Origin: Flavivirga sp. 57AJ16
GTDB taxonomy: Bacteria > Bacteroidota > Bacteroidia > Flavobacteriales > Flavobacteriaceae
NCBI RefSeq assembly: GCF_028736925.1
Contig: NZ_JAQZAT010000004.1
Location: 62,001-126,000, forward strand
DNA length: 64,000 nucleotides
Reading direction: 5' to 3'
The notes under the pieces are model-generated. The model was given only the letters and a program-made list of their open reading frames with translations, did no database searches and had not been told where the DNA came from. The translations under genes and the position numbers were made by a program. Positions 63,840 through 64,000 of the stretch are shown here, piece by piece (the first letter of the stretch is position 1; the number at the start of each line of letters is the position of its first letter).

Positions 63840-63920
63840 AGAAAACTCGAGGTTAATTAGGTTAGCTTCATTTTTGAGAGGGTAAACATATTTATATATT
63901 TTTTAAAAAACAACTTTTTT

Positions 63921-63983
63921 CGTGAAAAAAATACATTTCATCGTGAAAAAATAACATTTTACCGATAAAATAAGCATTTCACT
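63921..63983. repeat. Three tandem 21-bp repeats upstream of gldK
   Basis: CGTGAAAAAAATACATTTCAT, CGTGAAAAAATAACATTTTAC and CGATAAAATAAGCATTTCACT stand head to tail without spacers. Twenty-one bases is two helical turns, so a repeated binding site would face the same side. They lie 80-145 bases before the gldK start. Confidence 0.7.
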
Positions 63984-64000
63984 CTTTATTATTGCTAAAC

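Noticed and set aside
63921-63983. CRISPR-like repeats
   Set aside because: The units are contiguous with no spacers and no cas genes are present.

Overview
The window comes from a member of the Bacteroidota, almost certainly a marine-type Flavobacteriaceae. The evidence is a complete gliding/type IX secretion block (gldK-gldL-gldM-gldN), two SusC/SusD outer-membrane uptake systems wired to FecR anti-sigma/ECF sigma pairs, Bacteroidota-type -7 promoter elements (TAnnTTTG), and low GC.

Layout. (1) 1-8451: a glycan-uptake locus, read leftwards: FecR, SusC with an STN signalling domain, SusD, then a sugar-porter MFS permease running off the left edge; the partner ECF sigma gene points the other way. 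(2) 8519-25974: a regulator and a long rightward catabolic run. A Nudix-derived transcription factor with a dead Nudix box (8519-9187) faces an operon for glucuronate/fructuronate degradation (SDR-type UxuB, UxuA, UxaC, KdgK, KdgA) followed by a tripartite TRAP transporter. Then come DUF1080, a Tat-exported Gfo/Idh/MocA oxidoreductase, a GH92 alpha-mannosidase-like lipoprotein, a lactonase-family propeller, a second Gfo/Idh/MocA enzyme, a truncated ceramidase-like gene and a lipoprotein formylglycine-generating enzyme. A perfect palindrome sits on the start region of the uronate operon. The likely diet is a uronate- and mannose-containing, probably sulfated glycan (inference).

(3) 26-41 kb: an AT-rich accessory stretch of mostly unlinked single genes (DUF5916, HxlR and WYL regulators, serine hydrolase, NTF2-like proteins, GIY-YIG, alpha/beta hydrolase, GNATs, unknown lipoprotein), bracketed by a decayed integrase (26.2 kb) and a decayed insertion sequence (39.7-41.2 kb). 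It contains a repeated palindrome, ACTAA-N8-TTAGY, at near-constant distance from TAnnTTTG promoters. (4) 41.4-49.95 kb: a second SusCD/FecR/ECF locus, with TlpA-type thioredoxin lipoproteins instead of sugar enzymes; the last gene is truncated beside the insertion sequence.

(5) 50.0-53.6 kb: the remnant of a mobilizable element (primase toprim fragment, a hidden 52-aa gene, MobC-like protein, relaxase, a coiled-coil/TM gene) whose last gene is split by an IS5-type insertion with recoverable target duplication. The remnant abuts an initiator tRNA, and a serine-recombinase tail is read antisense into that tRNA. (6) 53.7-64.0 kb: conserved chromosomal genes: CPXCG protein, LRR protein, ABC-F ATPase, DUF983, FAD oxidoreductase, a hairpin-rich spacer with a perfect 32-bp palindrome, and gldKLMN. 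Three tandem 21-bp repeats lie upstream of gldK. No CRISPR array or rRNA was seen.
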